Source of the DNA: Malurus cyaneus samueli | Lineage: Eukaryota; Chordata; Aves; Passeriformes; Maluridae | DNA length: 64,000 nt | Direction of reading: 5' to 3' | NCBI GenBank assembly: GCA_009741485.1 | Contig: CM019218.1 | Coordinates: 41,521,894-41,585,893 of the forward strand | Shown: one piece after another, positions 1 through 12,150 of the stretch | Position numbering within the stretch: the stretch's first letter is position 1 | How the letters are laid out: each line of letters begins with the position of its first letter | The notes under the pieces: generated by a model | What the model saw: only the letters and a program-made list of their open reading frames with translations | Databases searched by the model: none | Told to the model about the DNA's origin: nothing | Made by a program: the position numbers and the translations under genes

Positions 1-562
1 ACCCCTTTCTCTCTATGCCATCAAGTTACTAAAATCAGCTTGTTCAAAGGCAGAGAGAAGACAGAGTCTGCTACCATGCTGACATGTTAGAGCACAGAAT
101 TTGCAGCTTTCAGCCATTCTGTGCCCGTTGACATGAAATCAGTAGTTCAGATGGCATGGATGAAATTAGCAGAGATAACTAACCTCTGCCTCCTTTGATA
201 CAAAACCTCAGAGAACTCCAACAGAGGCAAGAGGCAGCAGAATCATAATGTTCAGGGGGAACAGGATCTTTTCCCGTGAAGCGTAGTGACATTGCAGAAC
301 TGCCCACAGCAGGATGTGTTGGATGCCAGACAGGAAAGGCTGGGCAGATTCGGGGCAGGCAAAGTCACCTTAAAATACAGAAACCATACATTGGTGGAGG
401 CTGTGAAAAACCTCACACTTTGGGCTTGATCTGTTCTTAGGCTCTTCTTCAATTGCCCAGGGCCAGACACAGGTGACTTGGAGACTCTCACTGTACCCAA
501 GGCTCACTCACAACTTCTACAACTGCTCATTTGCAGCTGTGTCAGGACCTGGAGCACACAAA
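1..562. other. Intergenic, no gene seen
   Basis: AT-rich, CpG-poor sequence with only short open frames broken by stops. No splice-flanked conserved peptide or RNA gene was recognised. Confidence 0.6.
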
Positions 563-818
563 ATCATTAAGGTTGGAGAAGATATCTAAGATTGTAAAGT
601 CCATTCAACATTCACCCAGCACCCGGCATGTTCTCCAGTAAAAGATAACCCCAGTTGCCACATCCGCATGCCTTTTGAACACTTCCAGGGATGATGATTC
701 CAAGTATTCCCAGGGCAATTTCTTTCAATCCCTGACCTCCTTTCAGTGAAGAATTTTTTTCTAATACCTAATTTAAACTTCCCCCGTGCAACTTGAGGCC
801 ATTTCTCGCATCCTCCAA
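563..818 (-). mobile_element. CR1 LINE 3'-end fragment
   Basis: This is a 5'-truncated, inactive copy of a CR1 non-LTR retrotransposon lying in reverse orientation. Read on the + strand it begins with the reversed CR1 tail (attaaggttggagaagat) and passes through the usual reversed landmarks: 'cacttccagggatgatgat', 'cagtgaagaattttttt' and 'caacttgaggccatttctc'. Only the last 250 or so bases of the element remain, and many substitutions suggest an old insertion. The subfamily was not determined. Confidence 0.85.
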
Positions 819-3800
819 GGGAGGGAATGGGGGAATGCAGTAAGTTTTGCTCAGCCCACCAACTTCAGCCCTGTAGGGGGAAAATTTCTCACACAGCTGT
901 TGCCTGTTGTTACAAGTCCAGTGTGGCTGACATACAGCTGTTTAATTAGTATTTGATCCAGAATTTGGGCCTATCAGCTCCCTAGAGGCTAAAATTTGGA
1001 TTATCTAAGGCAGGGAAGGAACCAAGACTTGAGGGTTTTTTTTATTGGAGGACTAGGCAACTGGCTATTTGCAAAAATTAATCATATCAGCATGACACAC
1101 TAAAATTTTGTAAAAGGTATTGGGCATATAACCAGTTTGAACCCCATATCCTCCTTGGAGGCTGGTGACTCAGCTGGAGAGGAATCAACGAAGTCAAGAG
1201 TGTATTGACTGACAACACCATTAATTCAACTGCTGTCTGAGATAAGGAAAGGGTATTGTCTTGGCCTTGGAATTATGCATGTTTACAAATGCAACTCTCC
1301 ATGGCTGCCACCACCTCTCAGCAAAAAGAATAGCAGAAATAGAAAATACCCATCAAACAATGGAAGTGGAGTGATTTAAAAAAAAAAAATCTTAGCAGTG
1401 CTTGTGTTGTCCTGGCAGCATCCCTTTGCAATTTATTTAGTAAATGCTTTAAAAAGGCTGGGCTGGCAGAATACACAGCTCTGGACAGAGGAACCCACCT
1501 AGAAATGAAGGCTGCCAGGCTGCAAAATGCCACTTGCTGCAAGTCTTCCACAGACCAGGCTTGGCTCCCTACCAAGAGTCCCTGGAATCTCAGGACCGAC
1601 AGAATCCTGGGTCATGGCATAGATCTTTGGTTTGTTCTGTTTTCTTAAAGGAAAAAGAAAACACTGCATAGGGGACTGAGTGAAAGGCTTGAGTATGTTG
1701 GGGGGAGGTAATCAGTGATCTGTCTTTCTCTCTAGGGTGATAAATTCCCAGCCACTTGATGGTTTCAGATTTGCTGACATCAGACTGTTAGATTATTGGT
1801 AATTTGAGAGGCTGGGAGAGGCAATTTATGTTTGCACCATACCCAGTAAAATCGTTGATACCTCTAATTATCATGATAGTAAAAAAAATTAGTAGTAGTA
1901 AAACTAATCCTTCACTGAGGACTTCAGCACTACAATGAGGGGGATTTGCAAGGCATTCCTTTAAAAAATTTGACTTTGCACTCTCTTCTTTCACTCTCCA
2001 GCAAAACAAAAAATCTCCCTGAGATGTTTGCAGCATGGAACATGTGACAAAAAGGAGCAGTTTGAGCTCTCTGAGAAGCAGTGATACAACCACACACACA
2101 CAGTTGCAGTAATTTTCTGAAATCTCTTTATCATTAAGCTATGAGGAGCATCTCACATGCCAGTTTGTCAGAGTTCCCTTAGAAAGTTAAATGGTGCACA
2201 CTTTATTTGCAGTTGGATGCAAATTAAGATATCACTTATGAAAGGGCTGAAATCCTGGAAGGGCAGATTGCATGCAGTAAACCTCAGGATCTGAATAATG
2301 TTAGAATATGCTGTTCCTTTTTACAGTTTGTTTCTGTCCTCTGCCACCCCAGCAAAGTGAATAAATCAGTCTCTTCCCCCTTCCTGGAAAGTAAAAGGGA
2401 AAGATTCAACAACTGCCAATGAAGAGCATTTGAGTCATTCACAATCTGTGGACTAGAGCTGTTCAGTCCAAAGTTTGAAAGGCAGAGATGTCAGCAGTTC
2501 CATAGGGCTTGGAGCAGGGACAGCCAGCCTGAGCCCTTGTGTCTTACTAGGCAGGCAGCCTGCCACACCCTCAGGGACTGCAGAAAAGCCCTGGATCTGC
2601 TCTTGAATTTCTCTGTGAAGAGAGAGACAATATTGGGAAATACCCTCCTTGTGCTTCATGAAGGCTGGGCTCTGAGGAGAGCCTCCCTTGTGCCCTGAGG
2701 AACAAAAGTCTTGCTTGGAAGCCACGACTGAGCAAAAGCAGCTGGAAGAGATTTCTCTGGGTTTTTCCTTCCCAATCAGTGGGCCAAAAGAAAAGGTCTT
2801 GTGTGTGTTTCTCTTAACCCAACCTTGTGGATGCAGACTAGCAGATTGCTCCCTGGTTCCCCATACACAGAAATGCCTTTACAGGGTGAGAAAATGCAGT
2901 AACTGATTTTGTCCTAAGGAAGCCCTGGCATGAACAAGGGATGAAAGAAAGGCTTGTCCCAGCTTTCATTGGGAGTAGCTGTTGGCCAAGGATGGCTGAG
3001 GAGAGACCTCTGAACTGCTCCAGAAGGAGCCAGTGGGGTTCCTTACTTGGCTTCACTCCCAGAAGAAAGGTTGAGTTCTGCAGGCATTTCCATAATGAAG
3101 ATGGATAATATGAAGATGAAGGACTCACTCAGAGCTTCTAGCTGGTCTCTAGTCACTATTTTTTTCCTTTCATACCTTCCACACACACCTCAAAGTGCTC
3201 AGATCCACAGCCATCACGTCTTCCTGCCCTGATCCTGTGGCTGAACTGTCAGCTTGCATTTGTATCCAACTCAGCGTGATCAGTCTTGCCATGACTGCCA
3301 TTCTCCAGCACATGATCACTGGATTATTGCAGGGGTCAATAATAAAAAAACCTGGTCAACCACGGTGCTACTCATACAGAGAGGCCAGAGCAAGACCATG
3401 GTCACCTTAGCAGGACAACCTGGGCTAAGAATGGTCTGGAGGGGGTTTATAAGGACATCCTATCTTTAGGGTAACATCCCACTGTTCTTTGGGATGTCAA
3501 ACAGACTCTGAGTGCAGAGGAAAGGAAGGAGGAGGATGATGTATCCACATAGGTGTGTGGAGGAAGCTCCTCGGAGAGAAGAGAGACTCTGACAGCCTTT
3601 AAATTCAGGCTTCCCTCAAGCAGAGTTATCTCTTGAGCAGGAAAAGAGAATTAGCAATATCTGGGACTTTCGCTGGAAGGCAAAACAATCCCTCTAAGCA
3701 AATCATGACAGTCACACTGGCTTGTGCAGCCTGGAAATAAGTGTAAAAGATGGAAAGGTGCAAAACCGAAAGCTCGGCAAAATAAGGAAGTTTCTCCTTA

Positions 3801-6228
3801 TTGCCTTGAATAAATAGTGTCTTTTGGGGAGGTTTTTTGCTGTGTTTCACTGCAACAGCTGCCTTTGGCTTCTTTTTATTAACAGTCCCAGGGGACTCTA
3901 AAGTGGGAAGGGAGCAGGGAAATGCCTCCCCACAGCAGATGCACAAAGAGCTTGCAGGGAGATCAGGACAAGTTTCTGTATGCTAACATTTGGGATCACT
4001 AGGAAGATGCTTTTCTCCCAGCTGGCTGGAAGAACCTGTTCTCCTGGGTGTCTCAGCCCCTTAGGGATCCTGACATCTGGAAATGGATTGTAGGCAGAGG
4101 AAAGTATGTCCTCCCCTGCTGCCTCTTATTTTAAGGAAACTTAACTAAAACTCTAAACAGCTCCAAAAGAGGATAAACCTTCCTTGCTTCATGAGCAGCA
4201 TATGAACATTCTGGTGTCACACGTCAGCTCCCTATGACTGAGGTATCTTTTCCTCATTCCAAGGCAGAAGCTGTCCCCTCACAGATGGGCAGAGCAATTT
4301 CTCAGAAGAGGCTTCAGTAGGGGCCTGACGTCTCAAAACAAGGCAGGGCTATCAAGACAGGACCCTCATGGATTAGGACTGAGAGGAGAGGCACACCTTC
4401 CACCTTCAGCTTACATTTGAAAGCTCAGTTCTTCCACACGCCCTGTTTGCTTCCCTGTCTATCACATCAGCAGGGGCTGAGAAGATCCCTGCCACCTCAG
4501 GAAGGACAAAGTTAATGCCAAAGAGCAGACTGCAAGTCACTGTCTTTGCTTCTCCCAGCTTAGGCAAGACACAGAGGCATCACTCCACTTGTACACCCAG
4601 ACACCTCGTGTTAGTGTCTGAGAGCCCACGGATAGGAATGGGGACACAGGATCCACACCACACAGGAACCAGGTGCCAGACACATCCTGCACGGAGCCTG
4701 GCTTGGTTTCCCTGCAGACACAGGGTATGCAAAGGGAGATGTGCTCATTACACAGCTTCTCTAGAACAACTGTGTGTGCAGCACTGAACATTTCCAAGGG
4801 AAAGGATAGAAAAATGGTGGCTGGACTCTGTGTTGTACCGGCATTTAGGCACAAGCTGAGAAAAGAGCGCTGATACCAGTAACACCAAGTGGGACATACT
4901 TAAAGATGTTGGAGGCATTTGTTCTAACTCCCTCCTTCTCCCTGTCAACTTTACATAACAGGGGCAGCAGTCATAGATATTTCCTTTGCTAGTAGCCTCC
5001 AGGGCACCACCAACTCTCTTACCTATATTACCTCTGCCACTTGCTTTCCTGCTGCCAGTAGAAGTAAACATGACCTTCCTTTATACATGGACATGGTCTC
5101 AGAGATAGGACCACTTTCCAAATTTATATTTTTTCCCCTTTTTCTCTCCAGGCTTCTGAACATTCAGAACTGAAACTTGGAGCCTTTGCCGAGTACAGCC
5201 ATCAAATCTTAGTTGTAATCAGTTTTGCTAACTAAACAAGTGAATAAAATTCTGCTGAGCAAATTAATTAAATTCCAGTATCTCTACAAATATATGGGGT
5301 CAGGATTATTTGTGACCTGTCACAAAACAACCAGCTATTCATCAGCCAGAGGCAGCTCATGCTATAATCCCATTTTATACTCATAGCATGATAAAAACAG
5401 GAGGTTGTCCACAAGGTAACATTGGTCAGGTTCAGCTGATTCTTGTAGAGGAAGAACTATAAAGTTTAGGCATTTTAAATCTCAGCATTCTTTTATCTTG
5501 GATTACCAATAAGCAGATTATATTCACCATTTTTTTGGTACAGTATATGAACCAAAACATGAGTTAATGTTAAGTTCTAGCCTTGGGCCAATTGTTAACA
5601 CTGTTGCTATGAAAACTTTATGCAGAAAATGACATACAGAGCAGTTGCAAAAATCACCGTGCACTCCAAAAAGCAGGAGCAAGTAATTTTGCTTAGATCT
5701 GGGTTACTTCTGTAGCTTTTAACTCTACCTCATTGTTTAACACCATAAATATTTAATTCATATTTTTTAACTGAAAGAGCAAAATGCTGAGGGGCTGCTA
5801 AAGACCGGAAAAATATGGAGGGGCTGCCAACAACCAAGTTCTGCCCAAAGTTTATAAGCCTGAGTGTGTGGTGAGAATGCACAAAATCACACTATGATGA
5901 TAGAAAAGAACCCCAACCTTCTAATAATGTTCTCACTGCCACTAGAATGCCGAACTTAGAGAAAGGAGTAAATAACATTTCCTTGGGTTTTGATTTACCT
6001 CATCTTGGCAGTAGTGTTGCCAGTGAAGGAGAGCAGCACAGTGAGTGAGATCTGGCTGGAGTTTAATAAAGGCTGCTTCAGTGCTGACAGATGTTTCCTT
6101 TTATAAATCCTACTGAGAGGCTACCTGGCTACCTTCCCTGAGGAGACAGCTGTGTTGTATCTGACGCTGTATTGACTTCCTGCTATGGTTAACGACGCTT
6201 TTATATCACACGCCGCGGCTCTACAACG
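819..6228. other. Intergenic, no gene seen
   Basis: About 5.4 kb with no recognisable exon, RNA gene or intact transposon. Open frames are all about 107 codons or shorter, show no conserved domain and overlap one another on both strands, as expected by chance. A run of about ten A's sits near 1378-1389 and a short CA run near 2092-2102. Confidence 0.55.
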
Positions 6229-6317
6229 AAAAAAACAAACAAAAAAAAAAAAAAAAAAAAAAACCAAAACCAAACCAAACAAACAAACAAAAAAACAAAA
6301 AAAAACAAAAAAAACCC
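6229..6317. repeat. A-rich (AAAC)-type low-complexity tract
   Basis: The tract starts with mixed A and AAAC units, holds an uninterrupted A run of more than 20 bases near 6240-6262, then continues as CAAAC/CCAAA units to about 6317. It resembles the A-rich tail of a retroposed sequence or a simple repeat. It follows directly on a short CpG-containing segment (6190-6228) unlike its surroundings. Confidence 0.85.
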
Positions 6318-6397
6318 CAGAAAATGACATGTACTCTGATAAGCGCATTTGGGCAGGAAAGAGCATGGTACTGTGTTCTGGTAATTAACTAGGGCCA

Positions 6398-6427
6398 GGG
6401 TTAGGGTTCTGCCTAGGCTTAGGGTTG
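6398..6427. repeat. Short telomere-like motif cluster
   Basis: The vertebrate telomere unit TTAGGG occurs within 'gggttagggtt' at 6398-6408 and again within 'cttagggttg' at 6418-6427. A third copy lies at 6698-6708. These are isolated units rather than a tandem array, so they may be a decayed interstitial telomeric site or chance. Confidence 0.4.
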
Positions 6428-8496
6428 AGATATCTAAAGGACCTAGAGCCCTGGTGACAAAGTGCCCTGCGGCTTAGGTTTAAGTTTCAGAGAGCTGTCG
6501 AGCCTACAGCTCCAGGGACATTGGCACTGATAAAGGCATTGCAAAGGCAGCATTTTTGGCGTTAACCTTACTGTTTGGGAAAGGTTTAGCTGCAGGTCAA
6601 GTGATCGGGGAGCTGCCTGTGATTTGCATGACCCTCCATTGTGTGTCAAGCTGTGATTGGTTAATAGAGCTCATAGACACTGCCAAACAAGGGCTACGGT
6701 TAGGGTTATTTTGAGAAATGACAAACACTTATTCAGCTCTGTGGAAATGGGTAGGCATCAGGGTCTCAACACAAGACCTCATCAGCGCAACTTTTAAAGC
6801 CCCAAAGTATTATCCATATTCTGCTGGGATTTTTTGTCATAAAACATGTATCTGTATGTATTAGTCATTTTCGCTTGCTTGATTTGTCCTCAAATAATTA
6901 TTACTGTCTTCATAGTGGTTGAAAAACTTTCCAACAGATAGAATTTTTGAAAAATGGTGATAAAGCTGAAGCAAATTACAGTGTGCCTGTAATGAGCAAC
7001 TGTAATTATAGCATTTTGCAAACAGTCATGGCTACATTATGGGAGGAGCAAGCATGATACTGAGTTTATATGCATTTGTTTTTAATGATTAATTGAATAA
7101 CGGCCATGTTTGTGACCACCACTATGTTTTGGGATTAATGGCTGCACGAAGGTGAATGAGTGGAGGTTGTGGGTGTTAAGCTGGACAGTGCAGGTCCCGT
7201 TGCTGTGTGCAGAAGTGCCCTGCCTGCTGCAGGAGCCAGCAGCCAGCTCAGCACAGGAAACAGCTCAGCTGCACAGCAGACAGGGATGAGATGGGAGCTG
7301 CAGATGTTCTTGTCACCCTGCGATGGGTAAAGAGAGTAGGAGGCACTTCTGCCCTTGGGAAACTGAGTGATGAGATGTCCCTTTCCTGTGCAGGGCTGCT
7401 CTGTGCCTCATCTGGGCCAGGGAGCCCCAGGTCCAGTGCTCCCATGGTCACAGCATGATCCCAGAGAGTGCAGGGCACCAGACAGTGCCTGTGACATGGG
7501 GCAGAAGAAAGTCTGCAAGGGAATTTATAGATGAGTAATAGCCCTGCCTATGTATTCCCATGTAATAAAGACAGACAAGGCTTTGTGTGAACTTGTCTCC
7601 TCTGCAGGGCCAGGGAGTCAGTAGTTATTTTTTCTCTCTGAGCTCTGTTTTATTTGTACGTATTTTTTTTTATAATGTTCGAGAATTAAAAGCAGGAGAA
7701 ACCACAGCACATCTTCTGCCATCAATGAGCCAGTGACTTACCTGTAATTAAAGAGGAGGTAAATTAATTTATTTGTTGATTCAGGTTGGGCAGGGAGGAG
7801 TATGTTGACTCTTCCTTGCCCAAAGTAGAATTGGGCAAACCTTATTCATTCTTGTGGATAGGAAAATCGCTCTTACATCTTCACTTAAACTATAAAAATA
7901 CAATCAGTCCAACAAAACAGACAACATCTAGGAAAACTCTGAGTAGATAAATTCTACTCTTTACAGCATTAAGTCACCATGTGTTGTTTCACCCTTCTCA
8001 GCAGGGGAGGAAGCCTGCCCTACAAATCAAAATTCTCACAGGCTTAATCCTTAATACCACAAAGCAGTCTCCATCACGTGAGTCTTAGGTCCAAGGAATA
8101 TGCAGTACTGCAGATAAAGACAGAGAGATCCTATTAAAAGTTAAATCCCCACTGTTCACTGCTGTGCTCTGGGTAGAGGACATGCAGAGTGGCCATACTG
8201 CAAGTGGACAAGGCTGAGACAAAATCTGTGGTCTTGAGGGTTCATATAAGATAGGGTTAGCAAGCAGCCTTTGGGACTCAGAAGGTCATTTGTTCCCTGC
8301 GTTCCCTTATAAGTTGTCACTGTAATGTATCAATCCCTGATTCTTCATCCTGGAGAACCTGACTGTAAGAGGTCCTGCATAGTCAGAAGCCTCCTTTCAC
8401 ATCGCTATAACCTACCCATCTCTGGAAACATGTCCATCACTGGAAAAGGCTGGAGAAGGCTGGTGTTGACCAATTACATTAGCTTTGATTTAAGGG
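6428..8496. other. Intergenic, no gene seen
   Basis: No conserved coding segment or transposon was recognised. Open frames at 7207-7458 (+) and 7248-7478 (-) overlap on opposite strands and look like chance. Confidence 0.55.
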
Positions 8497-8524
8497 AAAA
8501 AAAAAAAAAAAAAAAAAAAAAAAA
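8497..8524. repeat. Poly-A tract, 28 bases
   Basis: A pure run of 28 A's. It could be the tail of a retroposed sequence in + orientation, but the sequence just upstream (about 8320-8496) was not recognised as a known gene or SINE. Confidence 0.95.
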
Positions 8525-9163
8525 GGTATGTCTATAAATGCTACTGCTATGGCTCTCCCATTCCTGTTAGTGCTTCTCCTTGCTTTGGATGGAGCACACC
8601 TTTCTCCTCAACCATGCACACACATTCCTGTAAGGAAGGTGACACTGCAGGACCCAGCCAAAGAACATGCAGCAGGAGGATGTGACAGATGGGGGACAGC
8701 AAGGTAACAGTGAGATAATTAGGATTAGAACCATAAACAGTGGTGGTGGCAGACAATGTGAGAGACATTCAAATTAAAATTGGATCTTTGCTTATGAAGA
8801 GTTCATTGCTTCCTGCCTGTTCTCACCAAAAAACCCCAAGTTGCTTTGACATCACAGTTGGTTGCTATGGAAATGCTGATGCTACCAAAGATAGGACTGT
8901 GCTGGAGGGCTATAAAAAGTCCTGGAGACCCAGCTGAGTCCGTACATATTTAGGAAAAGCCAGCACAGCATTTATTTTTGGCAGTGGCACAACAGCCCAT
9001 TCATGTGACAGACCATGACACCAGAAGTGGATAAGGGGATATCACAATAAAACAGAATGTCATGATGCTGAGGTGGGGAGGGAGGGGGCAGACTTAGGAC
9101 TAGGGGGAAAGTAGACTACTTAAATAGTACCACCCTCACAGGAAAGAATTAAAGCTCCCCCTT
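8525..9163. other. Intergenic, no gene seen
   Basis: No coding, RNA or transposon signal was recognised in these 640 bases. Confidence 0.55.
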
Positions 9164-9191
9164 CCCCCCCCCCCCCCCAAAAAAAAAAAAA
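9164..9191. repeat. C15-A13 homopolymer junction
   Basis: A run of 15 C's is followed directly by 13 A's. It is a simple low-complexity tract that would be prone to length variation and sequencing error. Confidence 0.95.
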
Positions 9192-9308
9192 TCAATTTCA
9201 GAAAAAGGAAATGCTAGAAATGGAAATTCTCTGTTTCCAAAAAGTTGTCATAGGCTTTAACAACCTTGTGAAAGGTGTCTCCTAGTTAATTTTAAACCTC
9301 AGTAAACA

Positions 9309-9663
9309 TAGAATCACACAATCATGGAGGTTGGAAAAGACCCTTAAGATTATCAAATTCAAAGCTAATGCTGCCAATTCCACCACGAACTGTGTCCCTA
9401 AGTGCCACAAGTACATGTCTTTTAAATACCTCCAGGAATGGTGACTCCACAACTTCCCTGGGCTGTCTGTTCCAATGCTTGATAACCCTTCCAGTGAAGT
9501 ATTTTTTCCTAATATCCAAACCACCCCTGGTGCTAGTCAAGGCTGGATTTACTCTTGTTACTAATCCCCAGACAGCTACAACCTCCTTTCAGGCAGTTTT
9601 AGAGAATAGTAAGTTCCCCCTCAGCCTCCTTTCCAGGCTAAAGAACCTCACCTGCTCTTCATA
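9309..9663 (-). mobile_element. CR1 LINE 3'-end fragment
   Basis: A reverse-oriented, 5'-truncated CR1 copy. The + strand shows the reversed terminal repeat (tagaatcacacaatcatgg), then 'ggttggaaaagacccttaag', 'aatacctccaggaatggtga', 'gggctgtctgttccaatgct' and 'cctaatatccaaacc'. It then runs further into the element (to 'ccaggctaaagaacc') than the copy at 563. It resembles that copy closely enough to be the same CR1 group. Open frames here on both strands are transposon-derived, not host genes. Confidence 0.9.
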
Positions 9664-11853
9664 AAATTTGACTTTGCTAACAAATGCTATAGTTTTTATT
9701 TATAGCTCAGATGTCAGCAGGTTATTATCATCATGAGTACTTTTAGACCTGGTTAAAAAAAAAATCCCTTTTCAACCATTTTTCTGACCAAAATTTCTTT
9801 TGAAAACAATAGTTGTGCTTTTCTGCCCCTCAGTTGTTGAAAAATGAGAAATGATAACCTGAGCAAAATTTATCTGACACTGTCATCTCTCTGAAGGAGA
9901 TGGGCACAGAAGCATTGTCCCTATGAGAGAAGGACTTCACCACAAACCAGCTGTTCACCAAGTTTGGACACTGAGTCACATCACAGGCAGAATGGACAGG
10001 CCCACCAGAGACATTTCTGGGCCAAAGAATGTGCTCCCTGTCTGCCACACTGCTGAGGTCTGTTCAGGGATGACATCTGGGGGCATGCAGCAAGTCTCTG
10101 GTGGGCACTGCTTGGTCAGGGCAGGTGGGCTGTTCAGTGGATCAACCCAGGCTTCACAGTTACTCTTGACACTTTTGAAATCTATGTCATGGTTGTGGCT
10201 TTCAGGGTAAAAAAAAACGCAGAGGAACTCCATGGCAAATGTGCCTTTCTTTACCTGTGTGTGACTTCATTTGGGCTGCTATCTTTATCCCTATTCCAGA
10301 AACCAAATGGAAGATTTGCCTCCACAAAGCCCACTGCCAGCAGCATTTGCATCCTCCATTAAAATACCCCCAAGTTATAGATATCAGCCAGTAGTAATGA
10401 GTGTCCCTTCCCCTCATGTTCTGCGGCCCATCCAAAAAGCAGGACAGCGCTTTCTTCAGATAACAGTTTGTTCCACACTGAGTGAAAAGGACTTAAGAAC
10501 AGAAAACACTGCTTGGGCTTGCAAGCACTGTCCCCAGTTTCACAGGCAAATCCATCACACCCATCCATACTCCCATTAGGCTTCATTTCGTCTGGGCAAA
10601 AGCAGGGAGAAATGCTACACTCACGAAGGATGTTTCTGTAGTCCATAAAACTACATTGCCTGTGATACGATTGAGCAATTATGAGAGGGATACTGCAGAA
10701 AAGCTTCTCTAGTCTCCTTTCCTCTGCTTTGTTTGATGCCACAGCAATTTAGCAAGGGCAGAAATTATTCTCCACCCCTGCACGCCCAAGAGATACCTGT
10801 AGCACTTGTATAAATGAAGAGTTTGGGGGGAGGGGGGTGGAAAGGCAAGAAGAAAACAAACTACGTTAAAACCCAGTTTCTTAATTTAAGAAATTGTTGC
10901 ATCAGTCTAAAATGAAACCCTGTAGAGATAGAAGTCAGGGAACACAAATTGCTCCATTGCATTTCTTTGCTGGAAATGTTTTAGGACATGTGCTTTCTCT
11001 TCCCAGGAAAAGACAAATAATGCCTTTGTTGCAGACTTTGGAAAGAAAAGCAAAGGCTCTTATTCTAAAGCTGCCCAGCAGCTGAGACATCCCTGAAACA
11101 GCTAAAACCTTTCTAACTTCTTGCTTAAACTTAGACATACTCCTATACACCTCGAATAAATGTGTTAGGTTTCGTGGCAATATATATCATTACTTTCTCT
11201 CCTCTCAGCTAATGTGTACACAGATGCAGGATTTACAGACAGGAATCATCTCTCCTCCTCCACTCCTGATTACCTGGCTGAACAACCACAACCTTTCTGA
11301 TTTCTGCATTTAAAATAGGATCTTCACTCCTCGATTGTGTCAGTAACCTTTTCTTGTGCATACTTATTACAGCCTGAATTAATTCCTTCTTGGAAGGGGG
11401 AGTGGAGTGTGGGGGGCTGTGCCTTCACCAAAGTGTGTATGGTTCTTTGCTTCCTGCATCCTTAGAAATTACTACCCAGGGATCAAGAATCACTCTCCTC
11501 ACCTTATGCTAAGATCTGGAATGTTTCCACCTGAAGAAAAAAAAGCTAGTCACGCCACTTCCTACAGAGGCAGATAAAGATTCCTGGTTGGACAAAAGGC
11601 AAGTGCCACTGGCAATCATTAGCCACAGACGTGCTGTCATAATGATTTCAGTGGCATAGACAGACCTTACTTTATTGTTTCTGTTCAGAATTGCAGTGAT
11701 TAATTCAGAATGAAAAATGGGAGCGGCCTGATTTAAGCAGGAACCTCTATCACTAGAGCAAAGAGCAAACTAGGTCTGAAGTGAAGCTGTAAGTTGCTGT
11801 GTTTTTCCTCCTCCACATTCTCTCCTTTCTCTGTCCTGCTGACTTATGAATTA
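9664..11853. other. Intergenic, no gene seen
   Basis: Open frames of 102 codons (10271-10579, +) and 127 codons (10359-10742, -) overlap antisense to each other and show no recognisable domain. No RNA gene or transposon was seen. Confidence 0.55.
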
Positions 11854-12150
11854 CAGAATCACAGAATATTCTGAGTCAGAAGGGATCCACAAGGATCACC
11901 AAGTCCATCTCCTGGCCCTACACAGGACACCCTTAGCAGTCACACCATGTGCCTGAAAGCATTGTCCAAACACTTCCTGAGCTCTGTCAGGGTTGGTGCT
12001 GTGACCACTTCCCTGGAGAGCCTGTGCCAAATATCCAGTGGGTGAAGAGGGTATTGGGGCACTTTGGGTAGTTTTTCTAATATCCAAACTAAACCTCCCC
12101 TGACAGGCTTAGTTCAGGCCATTCCCTCGAGTCCTGGCATTGGTCACTAC
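11854..12150 (-). mobile_element. CR1 LINE 3'-end fragment
   Basis: A reverse-oriented CR1 remnant. It begins with 'cagaatcacagaatattctg' and contains the typical reversed landmarks 'tcctggccctacacaggaca', 'caaacacttcctgagctctg', 'tgtgaccacttccctggaga' and 'cctaaatctcc'-like text near 'aaactaaacctcccctgaca'. It ends near 'attccctcgagtcctggc'. It appears to belong to a different CR1 subfamily from the copies at 563 and 9309, because the interior wording differs. Confidence 0.9.

Noticed and set aside
9282..9664. Open frames of up to 98 codons on both strands
   Set aside because: They lie inside a CR1 fragment.
10271..10742. Overlapping 102- and 127-codon frames on opposite strands
   Set aside because: Neither is recognisable, and antisense overlap of this size is expected by chance.
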